From Micromonospora sp. NBC_01813 (GTDB lineage Bacteria > Actinomycetota > Actinomycetes > Mycobacteriales > Micromonosporaceae): DNA of 64,000 bases. Positions 17,127 through 26,080 of this stretch are shown in pieces (position 1 is the stretch's first letter; each line of letters starts with the position of its first letter). A model generated the notes under the pieces. It did no database searches, was not told where the DNA came from, and saw nothing but the letters and a program-made list of their open reading frames with translations. Location: positions 4,959,001 to 5,023,000 of the forward strand of contig NZ_CP109067.1 in the NCBI RefSeq assembly GCF_035917335.1, read 5' to 3'. A program made the translations under genes and the position numbers.

Positions 17127-18077
17127 ATGCAAGAGGGCGTCTTCACCGAGAATCTATGCAAGCGGTTCGGTGACTCCCGGGCCCTCAACGGCGTGAACCT
17201 CGTGGCACCAGCGGGAACCATCGGCTCGATCCTGGGACCCAATGGCGCCGGCAAAACCACCACCATCCGGATCCTCAGCACGCTGACCACCGCGGACTCC
17301 GGTCGCGCCTTCGTTGGCGGCCACGACGTTCGCGCCCGGCCGCACACGGTGCGGTCGATCATCGCGGTCACCGGTCAGTTCGCCGCCATCGACGGCGGCC
17401 TCAGCGGCCGAGAGAACCTGGTCCTGATCGCCCGGCTGCACCGACAACCGCGCCGGCTTGCCAAGGCCAGGGCGGACGAACTCCTGGAACGATTCGAGTT
17501 GACGTCGGCCGCCGGCCGACTCGCCCGCACCTTCTCCGGCGGGATGCGACGACGTCTCGACCTCGCCATGAGCCTCATCACCTCACCGCAGGTGCTCTTC
17601 CTCGACGAGCCCACGACCGGCCTGGACCCGCCGAGCCGTGAACGTCTGTGGGAAGTGGTCGAAGACCTACGGGACAACGGCACCTGCGTCATTCTGACCA
17701 CTCAGTACCTCGAGGAAGCCGACCGTCTCGCCGACAACATCACCGTGATCAACCATGGCAGGACCGTTGCCGTCGGAACCCCTCCCGAACTGAAGCTGGC
17801 CTACGGCGGCGAAATCGTGGAAGTTCATGCCGCCGGTGACGCCGACGCGCATCGGGCCGCGAAGTCCCTCGCGCTCACCGCCGGCCTCGACGGCTCCGCG
17901 ATCATGCTGGACGCCGGCTCCGCCCGGGCTCGTTTCCGGGTCCAGTCCGGCACCTTCACCGTCGCGGCCGCCGTCCGTGCCCTCGACGCCGAGGGGTTGG
18001 ACTTCATCGACATCAACGTGCACCGCGCGACCCTGGACGAGGTCTTCGACGTCGTGACCACGGCGGAGCAGCCATGA
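17127..18077 (+). CDS. ABC transporter ATP-binding protein, DrrA-like
   Basis: The 316-residue product has Walker A LGPNGAGKTTTIRIL, signature FSGGMRRRLDLAMSL and Walker [14 protein letters not shown], with a C-terminal extension as in the DrrA daunorubicin-resistance group. ATG at 17127 follows GAGG at good spacing; an earlier in-frame ATG at 17073 lies within the regulatory element. With the overlapping permease gene it forms an exporter for drugs, lipids or other hydrophobic compounds. The reading frame is open upstream to 16842 but that region looks non-coding. Confidence 0.9.
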   Translation: MQEGVFTENLCKRFGDSRALNGVNLVAPAGTIGSILGPNGAGKTTTIRILSTLTTADSGRAFVGGHDVRARPHTVRSIIAVTGQFAAIDGGLSGRENLVLIARLHRQPRRLAKARADELLERFELTSAAGRLARTFSGGMRRRLDLAMSLITSPQVLFLDEPTTGLDPPSRERLWEVVEDLRDNGTCVILTTQYLEEADRLADNITVINHGRTVAVGTPPELKLAYGGEIVEVHAAGDADAHRAAKSLALTAGLDGSAIMLDAGSARARFRVQSGTFTVAAAVRALDAEGLDFIDINVHRATLDEVFDVVTTAEQP

Positions 18078-18892
18078 GTCCCGACCGCAGCCGGCCCGTG
18101 GACAGTGGTGTCACGCTGCGGCGCTACGTCACCTTCCCGCATGCGCTCGAGAACATCGGGACCATCGCCCACCGGAACCTGCTGAGCTTCTGGCGGAATC
18201 GCCAACTGCTGGCGTTGTCCCTGATCCAGCCGCTGACGAACATGATCCTGTTCGCGTACGTCCTCGATCAGGTCGCGACCGTCGCAGGCATGCCCTACCG
18301 GCAGTACGTCATCCCGGGTGTCCTCACCCAGGCGGTGATGGTCCAGGCGATGCGGACCGGCGTCGCGGTCTCCCACGACGCGGACGCGGGCATCAACGAC
18401 CGGTTCCGTACCCTGCCGATCGCGCGATCGGCGGTGCTCCTCGGACGCACCCTCGGCGACACCGCGAAGAGTGCCATCCAGATCACCATCCTCATGATCG
18501 TCGCCGTCACGGTCATCGGCTTCCGTTTCGACGCCGGCCTCCTGCGCGGGGCCGCGGCGACAGCGGTCATCGCGTTGTGGGCGTTGGCCGTGACCTCATT
18601 CTCGACCTGGGTCGGGCTGGCCGTACGCGATGGCGAGACGGCGCAGACCTGGCTCATCACCCCGACGTTGCCACTCGTCTTCGGTAGCTCCGGATTCGCG
18701 CCCATCGCCAGCATGCCCGACTGGCTGGCGGCCTTCGCGCGGGTGAACCCGGTGTCGTCCGTCGTCGACACCGCCCGCGCACTGACCCACGGGGGTCCGC
18801 TACTCCCGTCGTTTCTCCAGTACCTGGCCTGGACCGTGGGACTCACCGTCGTCTTCACCGCCTTGGCGGTACGGCGATTCATGCGGGATTAG
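18074..18892 (+). CDS. ABC-2 type permease, DrrB-like
   Basis: The 272-residue membrane protein has about six hydrophobic segments in the ABC-2 arrangement and the DrrB-type conserved stretch FRTLPIARSAVLLGRTLGD, then NPVSSVVDTARAL. It overlaps the ATPase gene by 4 bp (ATGA). It should homodimerise and pair with the DrrA-like subunit. The dehydrogenase genes follow after 27 bp, so they may share its transcript. Confidence 0.9.
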   Translation: MSPDRSRPVDSGVTLRRYVTFPHALENIGTIAHRNLLSFWRNRQLLALSLIQPLTNMILFAYVLDQVATVAGMPYRQYVIPGVLTQAVMVQAMRTGVAVSHDADAGINDRFRTLPIARSAVLLGRTLGDTAKSAIQITILMIVAVTVIGFRFDAGLLRGAAATAVIALWALAVTSFSTWVGLAVRDGETAQTWLITPTLPLVFGSSGFAPIASMPDWLAAFARVNPVSSVVDTARALTHGGPLLPSFLQYLAWTVGLTVVFTALAVRRFMRD

Positions 18893-18919
18893 CATTTGCA
18901 CATCACAGAGGAGTAGCCG

Positions 18920-19939
18920 ATGCGGCCAAAGATCTTCGTGTCACAACCGATTCCCCAACCTGCGCTCGACCTGATGGCCGAGGTCGCCGACCTCGAAGTC
19001 TTCCCCTGGGCACATCGAGAAGTGAGCATCGACGAACTCGAGAGCGCGGCACAGCGCAGCGACTACTTCTTCATCATGCACACGGTGCCGATCCGGGCGC
19101 AGTACTTCCGCCCCGGTAGCCGACTCAAGGGCATCGGCATGCAGATGGCCCGCGAGGACCTGCACGACCTGGCCGCGATGAAAGCCGCCGGGGTGAAGCA
19201 GATCATGTCCAAGCCGGGCCTGCCGGCGGATGATCCGGACGGTTACCGCCTCGACGGGTACGGGCTCAATCCCCGGGCCACCGGGCAGTTGATGGTGGCG
19301 CTGCTGCTCAACTGCGCATACCGGGTGAACGAGTCCGACATGTTCTGCCGGGCGAACGGCTTCTTCCAAGAAATGACGATGCAGTTCATGGGCCAGGGCA
19401 CCACCGGCAAGACCGTCGGCCTCTACGGCTTCGGCAAAGTCGCCAAACAGGCCGCCCGACTGCTGTCCGCCATGGACATGAACGTCCTGTACAACAAACG
19501 CACCCGGCTGAACGCCGAGGACGAGGCCAAGTGGGGCGTCACCTGGTGTGCCGACCCGGACGACCTCATCGCCCAGTCCGACTACGTCTGCCTGCTCGTC
19601 GACTTCGACGACAGCAAACTGAAGATGTTCGGCGAACGCGAGTTCAAGCTGATGAAGCCGACCGCGTACTTCATCAACGTCGCCCGCGGGCGGCTGGTGG
19701 ACCCCGACGCCCTCATCGCCGCGCTCTCGGACAAGACCATCGCCGGCGCCGGCCTCGAGGTCTTCTGGACCGAACCGCCAAACGTCGTCGACCCCTATGT
19801 CGACGAGGCGTTGCGCAAGATGGACAACGTTGTGCTGACCCCCCACAACGGCGGCGCCACCTATGCCTCGCGCGGTGCCCAGACGCTACAGATCGCCGAA
19901 GCGCTGGTTGCGGAGATCAAAGCCAACTGGACGGACTGA
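18920..19939 (+). CDS. D-2-hydroxyacid dehydrogenase paralogue 1
   Basis: The 339-residue product belongs to the D-isomer-specific 2-hydroxyacid dehydrogenase family, which interconverts 2-oxo acids and D-2-hydroxy acids. The catalytic triad is visible: Arg256 in NVARGRLVD, Glu285 in LEVFWTEPP and His309 in LTPHNGGAT. The cofactor loop is GLYGFGKVAKQAARLL, with Ala in place of the last Gly. The second-strand end, VLYNKRTRL, lacks the acidic residue of NAD enzymes and is basic, suggesting NADP(H). GAGGAG precedes the ATG. A 327 bp internal stretch is nearly identical to paralogue 2. Confidence 0.88.
   Translation: MRPKIFVSQPIPQPALDLMAEVADLEVFPWAHREVSIDELESAAQRSDYFFIMHTVPIRAQYFRPGSRLKGIGMQMAREDLHDLAAMKAAGVKQIMSKPGLPADDPDGYRLDGYGLNPRATGQLMVALLLNCAYRVNESDMFCRANGFFQEMTMQFMGQGTTGKTVGLYGFGKVAKQAARLLSAMDMNVLYNKRTRLNAEDEAKWGVTWCADPDDLIAQSDYVCLLVDFDDSKLKMFGEREFKLMKPTAYFINVARGRLVDPDALIAALSDKTIAGAGLEVFWTEPPNVVDPYVDEALRKMDNVVLTPHNGGATYASRGAQTLQIAEALVAEIKANWTD
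19265..19591 (+). repeat. Near-identical 327 bp tract shared with 20316-20642
   Basis: By eye this tract differs from 20316-20642 at seven positions, while the sequence on both sides diverges quickly. It covers the end of the first catalytic half and most of the cofactor domain of paralogues 1 and 2. This pattern suggests gene conversion between the tandem copies. Confidence 0.8.
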
Positions 19940-19967
19940 CACCCCGGCCGTTTCGAAAGGAGTCCCG

Positions 19968-20990
19968 GTGCGTCCCAGAATCTTCGTTACCCAGCCGATT
20001 CCCCAGCCCGCGCTCGACCTGATGCGCGACCACGGCGACGTCGAGGTCTTCCCGTGGACCAATCGCGACATCAGTCTCGACGAACTGGAGAGTGCGTCCA
20101 AGCGATCGCACTACCTGTTCTGCATGCACGAGACACCGATCCGCGCCTCCCTGTTCGACCCCGGCTCGCAATTGGTGGGTATCGGGTACTCCGGACCGAT
20201 CCCCGAACTGCACGACCTCGACGCCATCGCCTCCGCCGGGGTGCGGATGCTCGCCGCCGTGCGCCCCTCGGCGCCCGAGAATGACCCGGACGGCTTCACC
20301 TGGGACGGCTACGGACTCAATCCCCGGGCCACCGGGCAATTGATGGTGGCGCTGCTGCTCAACTGCGCATACCGGGTGAACGAATCCGACATGTTCTGCC
20401 GGGCGAACGGCTTCTTCCAAGAGATGACGATGCAGTTCATGGGCCAGGGCACCACCGGCAAGACCGTCGGCCTCTACGGCTTCGGCAAAGTCGCCAAACA
20501 GGCCGCCCGGCTGTTGTCCGCCATGGACATGAACGTCCTGTACACCAAACGCACCCGGCTGAACGCCGAGGACGAGGCCAAGTGGGGCGTCACCTGGTGT
20601 GCCGACCCGGACGACCTCATCACCCAGTCCGACTACGTCTGCATGTTGGTCAACTACACGGCCGACAACATCGAACTGTTCGGCGAACGCGAGTTCAAGC
20701 TGATGAAGCCGACTGCGTACTTCATCAACGTCGCGCGGGGGCGCCTCGTCGACGAGCAGGCGCTGATCGACGCGCTGCGCGACGGCACCATCGCCGGAGC
20801 CGGGCTCGAGGTCTTCCGCACCGAACCCCCCGTCGTGCACGACGCGTACGTGCCGGCGGAGTTTCGCAAGATGGACAACGTCGTCCTGACCCCGCACAAC
20901 GGGGGCGCCACCTTCGCGTCGAGAGGTGCGCAGACGCTTCGCACCGCCGAAGCGATCGTCGAAGACATCAAGGCCAACTGGAAGAACTGA
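19968..20990 (+). CDS. D-2-hydroxyacid dehydrogenase paralogue 2
   Basis: The 340-residue product starts at GTG 19968, 7 bases after AAAGGAG, and aligns end to end with paralogue 1. The triad is kept (NVARGRLVDEQ, LEVFRTEPP, LTPHNGGAT). The cofactor loop is identical to paralogue 1, and VLYTKRTRL again suggests NADP(H). The N-terminal substrate region differs (SGPIPELHDLDAIASAGVRM versus the copy 1 equivalent), so substrate preference may differ. It follows paralogue 1 after 28 bp. Confidence 0.88.
   Translation: MRPRIFVTQPIPQPALDLMRDHGDVEVFPWTNRDISLDELESASKRSHYLFCMHETPIRASLFDPGSQLVGIGYSGPIPELHDLDAIASAGVRMLAAVRPSAPENDPDGFTWDGYGLNPRATGQLMVALLLNCAYRVNESDMFCRANGFFQEMTMQFMGQGTTGKTVGLYGFGKVAKQAARLLSAMDMNVLYTKRTRLNAEDEAKWGVTWCADPDDLITQSDYVCMLVNYTADNIELFGEREFKLMKPTAYFINVARGRLVDEQALIDALRDGTIAGAGLEVFRTEPPVVHDAYVPAEFRKMDNVVLTPHNGGATFASRGAQTLRTAEAIVEDIKANWKN
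20316..20642 (+). repeat. Near-identical 327 bp tract shared with 19265-19591
   Basis: This is the second copy of the conversion tract. Five of the seven differences are silent and two change residues (Asn to Thr, Ala to Thr). Paralogue 3 is clearly less similar across the same stretch. Confidence 0.8.
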
Positions 20991-21003
20991 GAAGGAGCAA
21001 CCC

Positions 21004-22020
21004 GTGCTTCCCAAGATCTACGTACCGCTGCCGATTCCCGAGCCGGCGCTCGAGCTGATGCGTCAGTACGGCGAGGTGGAGGTCTTTCCCTGGACCCACC
21101 GCGACGCGAGCCTGGACGAACTCGCGAGCGCCGCCAGGCGCTCAGACTATCTGTTCTGCATGCACCACACGCCGATCCACGCGTCCCTGTTCGGGCCCGG
21201 CTCCAAGCTCGTGGGAATCGGGAACTCCGGCTACCGGGCCGACATTCACGACGCCGAGGCGATCAAAGCCTCCGGGGTCAGGATCCTGGAGGCCAAGCGC
21301 CCCGAGCCACCGGCCGACCCGGACGGGTACACGATGGATGGCTACGGGCTGAACCCACGGGCGACCGGCCAGCTGATGGTGACGCTGCTGCTCAACCTCG
21401 CGTACCGCGTCACCGAATCCGACCACTACCTGCGCGGGGTCGGCTTCTTCCAGGAGATGACGATGCAGTTCATGGGCCAGGGCACCACCGGCAAGACGGT
21501 CGGCCTCTACGGCTTCGGCAAAGTCGCCAAGCAGGCGGCCCGGGTGCTCAGCAACATGGACATGACCGTCCTGTACAACAAGCGCACCCGGCTGACCCCC
21601 GAGGAGGAAGCGAAATGGGGCGTCCAGTGGGCCGAGCCTGACGACCTGTTCGCCCAGTCGGACTACGTGTGCCTGCTGGTCAACTTCGAGGACGCCAACC
21701 ACGAACTCGTCGGCGAGAAGCAGTTCAAGATGATGAAGCCGACGGCGTACTTCATCAACGTCGCCCGTGGCCGCATCGTCGACGAGCCGGCACTGATCAA
21801 GGCGCTACAGGACGGCACGATCGCCGGTGCCGGCCTCGAGGTGTTCCGCAGCGAACCGCCGCTCGTCCACGACGCGTACGTGCCGGCGGAGTTGCGCAAG
21901 ATGGACAACGTCGTCCTGACCCCCCACAACGGCGGCGCCACCTACGCGTCGCGGGGTGCGCAGACCCTGCACATCGCGCGGGCGATCGTCGAAGACATCA
22001 AGGCCAACTGGAAGAACTGA
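21004..22020 (+). CDS. D-2-hydroxyacid dehydrogenase paralogue 3
   Basis: The 338-residue product starts at GTG 21004 after AAGGAG and follows paralogue 2 by 13 bp. It has the same layout and triad (NVARGRIVDEP, LEVFRSEPP, LTPHNGGAT) and the same GLYGFGKVAKQAAR loop. Positions around the substrate pocket differ (ESDHYLRGVGFFQEM versus ESDMFCRANGFFQEM in copies 1 and 2), so it is the most diverged member. The set may act on related substrates or as hetero-oligomers; the sequence cannot say. Confidence 0.88.
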   Translation: MLPKIYVPLPIPEPALELMRQYGEVEVFPWTHRDASLDELASAARRSDYLFCMHHTPIHASLFGPGSKLVGIGNSGYRADIHDAEAIKASGVRILEAKRPEPPADPDGYTMDGYGLNPRATGQLMVTLLLNLAYRVTESDHYLRGVGFFQEMTMQFMGQGTTGKTVGLYGFGKVAKQAARVLSNMDMTVLYNKRTRLTPEEEAKWGVQWAEPDDLFAQSDYVCLLVNFEDANHELVGEKQFKMMKPTAYFINVARGRIVDEPALIKALQDGTIAGAGLEVFRSEPPLVHDAYVPAELRKMDNVVLTPHNGGATYASRGAQTLHIARAIVEDIKANWKN

Positions 22021-22068
22021 GCCGGTGGCGCCGCGATCGGCACACACAGCCAATCACCAGCACACCCA

Positions 22069-22107
22069 CCCGCGCCGGGGTCGAGCCTGCCTCGACCCCG
22101 GCGCGGG
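22069..22107 (+). terminator. Terminator after the dehydrogenase genes
   Basis: A perfect 17 bp inverted repeat (22069-22085 and 22091-22107) with a 5-base loop lies 49 bp after the stop of paralogue 3. There is no T-run, as is common in high-GC genomes. It ends only 20 bp before the GTG of the next ABC exporter. Confidence 0.75.
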
Positions 22108-22126
22108 CACACGGTAGATCACGGCG

Positions 22127-25100
22127 GTGCACAACTCGGTGAGGACCCGCAACCACGGCACCCTTCGGATGTTGGGGCCGCTACTGGGCCGCAACTGGCG
22201 CGGAATCTGGGCGGCCGCGGCGCTCGCGGCGCTCGCCCAAGGGGTGATGGCCAGCCTGCCGCTCATCCAGAAGATCATCGTCGACGACGCCGTCCTCGAC
22301 AGCCGCAAGTCCTTGGCACCCTGGATCGCGATCCTGCTGGTCGCCGGCTGCCTCGGATTCGCCGGCAACTACCTACGCCGCTCCATCGGCAACCGGGCGG
22401 CGGCGCGCAGCCAGCGGGACCTTCAGATCCGCGTCCATCGCCACATGCAGCATCTGGACGCGGCCGGCCGGGACACGTTTCGCGCCGGCGACGTCATGTC
22501 GCGCGCCACCTCGGATCTGACGGTGATCCAGATGTTCCTCGCCGACATCGGACTGGCCGCGGGCAACATCGCCACCCTGCTCGTCGCGGTCGTCGTGATG
22601 TTCGCCCTGTCGGTGCAACTCGCGCTGATCCTGGCGGTGGCAGCACCGGTGCTCTACCTGCTCACCACGGTTTTCCGCACCCGCTCGTTCGCCGCCAGCT
22701 TCGCCGACCAGCAGTATCTCGGTGCCGTCGCCGGTGTCGTCGAGGAGGCGGTGACCGGTGTCCGGGTAGTCAAGGCATTCGGGCAGGAGCAACAGGAGCA
22801 GGAATCGCTGCGGGGCGTCGCGCGGCAGCTCTTCCAATCCAAGCTGCGTACCGCACGGATCGTGGCCAGATTCAGCGCCCTGATGGGCGCCGCCCCGGGC
22901 CTGACTCAGTTGGCGGTCCTCGGCTACGGCGGCTGGCTGGTCATGCGCGGCTCGGTGACCCTCGGTGTCTTCCTGGCGTTCGCCAGCTACGTCGTCCTGT
23001 TGATGGCCCCGATGCGGATGCTCTCGGGCGTCGTCGCGACGAGCCAGCAGGCCCGGGCCGGTGCCGCCCGGGTCATCGAGTTGCTGTCGATCAGATCGAA
23101 CGTCGAGGATCGAGCCGACGCCGTGCCGCTGGGCGAGTCCTCCGGCGATGTCGAGCTGGACCACGTCGACTTCGCCTATCCGGGCGGGGAGCCGGTCCTG
23201 CACGACATCTGCCTGCGCGTACGGCCGGGCGAGCGAGTGGCGATCGTCGGCGCCTCGGGGTCGGGCAAATCGACCCTCGCGCTGCTGCTGGCCCGGTTCC
23301 ACGACCCGAGTTCGGGAACGGTACGCATCGACGGCCGCGACGCGCGCGACTACACCCTGGCCTCGCTGCGCTCGGCCGTCGGCTTGGTCTTCGAGGAAGC
23401 CTTCCTCTTCTCGACCTCGATCCGGGACAACATCGCTCTCGGCCGCCCCCATGCCTGCGGCGACGACGTAGAGCACGCTGCCGCCATCGCCCATGCCCAC
23501 GGCTTCGTCGCGGCGCTGCCGGAGGGCTACCGCACCGTCGTCGGCGAACGCGGCTACACCCTCTCCGGGGGTCAGCGCCAGCGCATCGCCCTGGCTCGGG
23601 TTGCCCTCACCAACCCCCAGGTGCTCATCCTGGACGACGCCACCTCGGCGATCGACACGCGCACCGAGCACGCCATCCACCACTCGTTCGGGCAGCGCCT
23701 CGCGCTGCGGACGACGATCCTCATCGCGAAGCGGTTCTCGACCCTGCGGTTGGCTGATCGCGTCATCGTCCTGGACGGCGGCCGGGTGGTCGACGAAGGC
23801 ACCTCCGACGAGCTGGCCGAACGCTCGACGCTGTTCCGCGAACTGATGCTGGGAGCAGCGGAAAGTCCTCCTCCGGAGCGTTCCGTTCCGCGGCAGGATC
23901 AGCGATCCGCCGAGGTGGCCAAGCCGCCGCCACCGGTCGGGACCATTGATCGGGCTGCCTGGCCCACCGATGTCCCACGGGAGGGTGCCGCGAAGGTGAG
24001 TTCGTTCGCCGCCGGCCTGGCCGGCCAGGTGATGGGTTGGGGCGGCGGCGGGATGGCGGCCGACAACGCGCGCCTGGCCGGGCTGGCGGCGAGTTCGTCG
24101 GCCCAGTCGCGGGAGGTCGCAAAGCTGCCGCCGCTCCTCGGCGACCCGGCGGTCGACATCGATGCCAGCACCGCCCCGCACGACGACTACACCATGCGGA
24201 CAGTGCTGAGGCCGTTCACCAAGCCGCTGCTGCTGGCCGGTCTGCTGGTCGTCGTCGACGCGGCGACCGGGCTGGCCGCCCCGGCACTGATCCGCGTCGG
24301 CGTCGACCGGGCGATCGTGCGTGATTCCCTGCACGTGCTGCTCGTGGTCTGCGCCGGGATGCTCGCCTTGCAGTTGGTCTCGCTGGTGAACGCGTGGGTC
24401 ATGAGCTTCTTCACCCAACGTACGGCCGAGCGGGTGCTGTTCAGCCTGCGGCTGCGCACCTTCGCCCACCTGCAACGGCTGTCGCTGAACTTCTACGAAC
24501 AGCACCCGGCGGGCAAGATCATGACGCGGATGACCTCGGACGTCCAGGCCTTCGCCCAACTGATCCAGCAGGGGTTGATCACCGCCACCGTCAGCCTGCT
24601 CACCTGCCTGGGCATTGCCATCGTCCTGACCGTGCTGGATCCGCCGCTGGCGCTGGCCGTCGCGCCGGTGCTGATCCCGGCGGCCATCGGGACATGGTGG
24701 TTCCGCCGAGCCTCGATGCGGACGTATCTCCTCTCCCGGGAGCGCATCGCGCTGCTGTACGCCGAGATGCAGGAGAGCTTCGCCGGCGTCATGGTGAGCC
24801 AGGCGTACGGTCAGCAGGCGCGCAACGAGGCCCGCTTCGCGGCGCTCGCCGAGTCGTACTGCCGGTCGCGCATCCGATCGGGCGAGTTGATGGCCCGTTT
24901 CCTACCTTTCCTGCAACTGCTGAGCACCGTCGCGAAGGCCATCGCCCTCGGCGTCGGAGCGCATTCCTTCGCCAACGGCGACCTCACCCTCGGGGTGCTG
25001 ATCGCGTTCCTGCTCTACCTGGACCAGTTCTTCACCCCGATCCAGCAACTGTCCCAGGTCTTCGACCAGTGGCTGCAGGCCAACGTCGCCGTGGCCCAGC

Positions 25101-25927
25101 TACGCGAGTTGCTGCGGACGCCGACCGCGACACCATCGGCGACGAGACCGGTCGCCCCTGGTCGGCTACGCGGGCGGATCATGTTGGACCGGGTGAGCTT
25201 CGCCTACGAGAGCACCGGGCTCGTAGCGATGGACGACGTCAGCCTCACGATCCCGGCCGGCCAGGTCGTCGCGTTGGTCGGCACGACCGGAGCGGGAAAG
25301 TCGACGCTCGTCAAGCTCGTTTCGCGTTTCTACGACCCGACCCGGGGGGACGTGCTGATCGACGGCGTGCCCCTGCGCGAGCTCGACCTTGGCGCATATC
25401 GCCGCCAGCTCGGATACGTTCCCCAGGAGCCGTTTCTGTTCTCTGGGACGATCCGGTCCAACATCGCCTACGGGCGCCCGTCGGCAACCGATCTCGAGGT
25501 CGAGCGAGCGGCACGAGCGGTCGGTGCCCACGAGTTCATCGCGGGACTCGCCGCCGGTTATCTGACACCCGTCAGCGAGCAGGGCCGCTCACTGTCGGCC
25601 GGTCAGCGCCAGTTGCTCAGCCTTGCCCGAGCGCTGCTGGTCGACCCCGCGATCCTGCTGTTGGACGAAGCCACCGCCAACCTCGATCTGGCCACGGAGG
25701 CCAAGGTTCAGCGGGCGATGGGGCTGGTCGCCAGCGGCCGGACGACGCTGCTGATCGCCCATCGGTTGCGTACCGCCCAGGCCGCGCAGCGGATCCTGGT
25801 GGTCGACAACGGCCGGATCGTCGAGGACGGTTCGCACGAGCACCTGATCGCCCGAGGGGGCCGCTACGCCGACCTCTGGGGCGCCGCCCAGCAGCGGGGC
25901 GGAGTCGACGCGGTCGCAGAGGTGTGA
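22127..25927 (+). CDS. ABC exporter with two membrane domains and two ATPase domains in one chain
   Basis: The 1266-residue product is TMD1-NBD1-linker-TMD2-NBD2. NBD1 has Walker A GASGSGKST and signature LSGGQRQR, but Walker B is LILDDATSAID, with Asp for the catalytic Glu, and the H-loop is LIAKRFST, with Lys for His. NBD2 is canonical (GTTGAGKST, LLLDEATANLD, LIAHRLRT), except for signature LSAGQRQ. So one ATP site is degenerate and one is active, as in heterodimeric exporters. A linker of about 110 residues rich in Pro, Ala and Gly joins the halves. GTG at 22127 or ATG at 22169 could be the start. The likely substrate is a drug, lipid or secondary metabolite. Confidence 0.9.
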   Translation: MHNSVRTRNHGTLRMLGPLLGRNWRGIWAAAALAALAQGVMASLPLIQKIIVDDAVLDSRKSLAPWIAILLVAGCLGFAGNYLRRSIGNRAAARSQRDLQIRVHRHMQHLDAAGRDTFRAGDVMSRATSDLTVIQMFLADIGLAAGNIATLLVAVVVMFALSVQLALILAVAAPVLYLLTTVFRTRSFAASFADQQYLGAVAGVVEEAVTGVRVVKAFGQEQQEQESLRGVARQLFQSKLRTARIVARFSALMGAAPGLTQLAVLGYGGWLVMRGSVTLGVFLAFASYVVLLMAPMRMLSGVVATSQQARAGAARVIELLSIRSNVEDRADAVPLGESSGDVELDHVDFAYPGGEPVLHDICLRVRPGERVAIVGASGSGKSTLALLLARFHDPSSGTVRIDGRDARDYTLASLRSAVGLVFEEAFLFSTSIRDNIALGRPHACGDDVEHAAAIAHAHGFVAALPEGYRTVVGERGYTLSGGQRQRIALARVALTNPQVLILDDATSAIDTRTEHAIHHSFGQRLALRTTILIAKRFSTLRLADRVIVLDGGRVVDEGTSDELAERSTLFRELMLGAAESPPPERSVPRQDQRSAEVAKPPPPVGTIDRAAWPTDVPREGAAKVSSFAAGLAGQVMGWGGGGMAADNARLAGLAASSSAQSREVAKLPPLLGDPAVDIDASTAPHDDYTMRTVLRPFTKPLLLAGLLVVVDAATGLAAPALIRVGVDRAIVRDSLHVLLVVCAGMLALQLVSLVNAWVMSFFTQRTAERVLFSLRLRTFAHLQRLSLNFYEQHPAGKIMTRMTSDVQAFAQLIQQGLITATVSLLTCLGIAIVLTVLDPPLALAVAPVLIPAAIGTWWFRRASMRTYLLSRERIALLYAEMQESFAGVMVSQAYGQQARNEARFAALAESYCRSRIRSGELMARFLPFLQLLSTVAKAIALGVGAHSFANGDLTLGVLIAFLLYLDQFFTPIQQLSQVFDQWLQANVAVAQLRELLRTPTATPSATRPVAPGRLRGRIMLDRVSFAYESTGLVAMDDVSLTIPAGQVVALVGTTGAGKSTLVKLVSRFYDPTRGDVLIDGVPLRELDLGAYRRQLGYVPQEPFLFSGTIRSNIAYGRPSATDLEVERAARAVGAHEFIAGLAAGYLTPVSEQGRSLSAGQRQLLSLARALLVDPAILLLDEATANLDLATEAKVQRAMGLVASGRTTLLIAHRLRTAQAAQRILVVDNGRIVEDGSHEHLIARGGRYADLWGAAQQRGGVDAVAEV

Positions 25928-25987
25928 GTGCCGGGCTTCGGCTGTGGTCGCCCCGCAGAGCCTTGACCGGTACGGACGAGGGTTCGG

Positions 25988-26036
25988 CGCCCCGCAGGGC
26001 CGGCTGCCAGCGGGTGCGGCGCGGCCCTGCGGGGCG
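25988..26036. terminator. Convergent terminator between the ABC exporter and the RCC1 gene
   Basis: Arms of 15 perfectly paired bases (25988-26002 and 26022-26036) flank a 19-base loop. It lies between the ends of two converging genes and could serve both. Confidence 0.65.
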
Positions 26037-26080
26037 TCGTCGTGCAGGTGGTTCTGCAGCGTGGTGAAGATCCGGCGGGG

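Noticed and set aside
19265-20642. Assembly duplication as the reason for the identical dehydrogenase tract
   Set aside because: The flanking sequence of the two copies diverges and both genes are intact with their own starts, so gene conversion is the simpler explanation. Read coverage would still be needed to be certain.
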